Positions 62,989 through 64,000 of a stretch of 64,000 bases of DNA are shown one piece after another (position 1 is the stretch's first letter; every line of letters starts with the position of its first letter). The stretch covers positions 372,001 through 436,000 of the forward strand of contig NZ_SETE01000001.1 in assembly GCF_004152935.1 (NCBI RefSeq), in the 5' to 3' direction. A model generated the notes under the pieces. It was not told where the DNA came from. It did no database searches and was given only the letters and a program-made list of their open reading frames with translations. Position numbers and translations under genes: made by a program. The stretch is from Brumimicrobium glaciale. Its GTDB lineage: Bacteria; Bacteroidota; Bacteroidia; Flavobacteriales_D; Crocinitomicaceae.

Positions 62989-63918
62989 TTACAACTCCAA
63001 CAACATCTCTATCAACGCTTCCTGAGGCGCAACATCCAACTTAAATTTATTCACATTCGCATGAGACCAAACACCAGGAGTATCTGCACATGTTTTAGTT
63101 CCAATCAAATCAAAAGCTTTAACTCCTTCTTTCCGGATGAGGTTTGGAAGTCCTTCTCTGACATCAATATTGTGCTCATTTGCTAATTTGAGCAATAATC
63201 CTTTGAGTGATTTGAGTTGTTCGACAGAATACTTATGAAAGTAATTATAGCCTCTAAATTCATCCTCTAATTCAATTACTTGATCAGGAATTACTTCTTG
63301 GCCAACATAAGTGAAGTATGAATTTTTATCTCTCTCAATGATTTTTGGTTTTCCGTTTACTTCTTTTTCAAAGTAGCCTTTTGTCAATTGACCAAAGCTA
63401 CATATTTCAATTCCTATGCTTTCACGGTGCAGTGGCTGGCTGCCTATTCCAAGGTGCCAAGCCCAGGCATTATTTGGAATTGCTTGAAGTATTTTACCAT
63501 CGTGATCTGAATTATCATTGTGAATGGATTGGCCACCAATTACAAATTCTGTTGCTACTTTGTGTGGTCGTTGCCCCCAATCATCGATAACGCGATAAGG
63601 GTTTTGCCAACCTGCAGTATGATGCAAGAAAATCCATTTTTTCTTTGTGGGTTGGTTATGGTATGCATGTTCTGGAAGAAGATATTCGGAGAATATTTCT
63701 TCATCATCATTTGGATTGTTGAGCATTTCCCAACCGTCGCAGAGTAGAGACCAGGTTGCTGGTCCTACGATTCCATCGGGAGCAATGTTTTGTGATTTTT
63801 GAAAGAACAAAACAGCATGATGGGTTTGTGGTCCGAAGATTCCATCTGGTAGGAGGTTGAGGAGGAGCTGGAGTTGTTTTACTTCTTGGCCGTGGGAGTG
63901 GAGTTTTAGTGTTTTCAT
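62989..63918 (-). CDS. N-acetylmuramoyl-L-alanine amidase with PG-binding domain
   Basis: 309 residues. An N-terminal PG_binding_1 domain (residues 1-65, HSHGQEVKQLQLLLNLLPDG, then QNIAPDGIVGPATWSLL) is followed by an Amidase_2 domain: WIFLHHTAGWQNPYRVIDDW with zinc-binding His, ATEFVIGGQSIHNDN, WAWHLGIGSQPLHRESIGIE and KTCADTPGVW near the end. It cleaves the MurNAc to L-Ala bond. There is no signal peptide, as in phage-type or T6-like endolysins. The 3' tail of this gene recurs in decayed form at 61536 and 59277. Confidence 0.88.
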   Translation of the reverse strand: MKTLKLHSHGQEVKQLQLLLNLLPDGIFGPQTHHAVLFFQKSQNIAPDGIVGPATWSLLCDGWEMLNNPNDDEEIFSEYLLPEHAYHNQPTKKKWIFLHHTAGWQNPYRVIDDWGQRPHKVATEFVIGGQSIHNDNSDHDGKILQAIPNNAWAWHLGIGSQPLHRESIGIEICSFGQLTKGYFEKEVNGKPKIIERDKNSYFTYVGQEVIPDQVIELEDEFRGYNYFHKYSVEQLKSLKGLLLKLANEHNIDVREGLPNLIRKEGVKAFDLIGTKTCADTPGVWSHANVNKFKLDVAPQEALIEMLLEL

Positions 63919-63941
63919 AGAAAAATTATTTTATAATTTTT

Positions 63942-63961
63942 GGGCGTTTTGCAAAACGCCC
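63942..63961. repeat. Perfect 20-nt palindrome
   Basis: GGGCGTTTTGCAAAACGCCC, about 23 bases upstream of the amidase start codon. It may be an operator, a terminator for a gene beyond the window, or an interspersed palindrome; nothing decides between these. Confidence 0.6.
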
Positions 63962-64000
63962 GTACATATTATTTTCTTTTGTCTTTTGTTTCGGGTGGAA

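Noticed and set aside
32621-63918. Prophage interpretation of the accessory region
   Set aside because: No capsid, portal, terminase, tail or integrase genes were seen. The amidase and the holin-like proteins alone are not enough.
1-64000. rRNA or complete tRNA genes
   Set aside because: None recognised on either strand when scanning gene-free stretches; only the 16-base tRNA-like end at 24401-24416 was noted.

Overview
The window looks like a chromosomal segment of a low-GC Bacteroidota, most likely a flavobacterium (order Flavobacteriales; a Crocinitomicaceae-type genome is a guess). The reasons are Bacteroidota-restricted families (DUF4837 lipoprotein, double-META lipoprotein, DUF6943-like protein), a probable type IX sorting tail on a secreted nuclease, TAnnTTTG-type -7 promoter boxes, and AT-rich spacers with no sigma70-like promoters that I could see.

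Region 1 (1-7818) is the end of an exopolysaccharide/O-antigen locus. It encodes asparagine synthase, a GT4 glycosyltransferase, a Wza-like export lipoprotein, a Wzc-like tyrosine kinase, RfbC and a WecA/TagO-like initiating transferase, all on the plus strand and tightly packed. Region 2 (8040-23664) is housekeeping: two lytic transglycosylases, UvrA, a LOG-family protein, a META lipoprotein, an OmpA-family lipoprotein, an HI0933-type flavoprotein, TatA, GatA and a DUF4837 lipoprotein. Two nested inverted-repeat elements lie in its spacers (about 16.86-17.40 kb and 23.70-24.03 kb).

Region 3 (24.6-32.6 kb) is a metal-efflux module: two His-rich small proteins, a CusB/CusA/TolC-type tripartite pump and a CDF transporter. 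It lies between a 3' fragment and a full copy of one small minus-strand gene. Region 4 (32.9-34.5 kb) is a four-gene cluster of small unrecognised proteins, two of them membrane proteins.

Region 5 (34.7-59.2 kb) is a defence island. In order it holds: (a) a two-gene module of a 1569-aa STAS/GHKL/PRTase/PRTase/GHKL protein plus a TIR protein, which I do not recognise as a named system; (b) a DUF4365-like pair bracketed by a DUF6943-like gene and its broken 3' copy; (c) 2.4 kb without credible genes, holding a four-copy array of structured repeats with compensatory base-pair changes and a GC-rich, probably structured RNA; (d) a minus-strand operon of controller, methylase, BsuBI/PstI-type endonuclease, a helical protein and a nuclease-fold protein; (e) a Thoeris operon with one ThsA and three different TIR proteins, a DUF2188-like leader gene and a Cys/His-rich last gene; (f) a PIN-like nuclease between 101-bp direct repeats.

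Region 6 (59.6-63.9 kb) has a secreted endonuclease I, two unrecognised secreted proteins (one with TPRs) and a peptidoglycan amidase. Two decayed copies of the amidase 3' end mark module borders at about 59.28 and 61.54 kb. The recurring theme is that accessory modules are bordered by a broken 3' tail of the conserved minus-strand gene found intact at their right edge. This happens with three unrelated genes, and no integrase is visible in the window.
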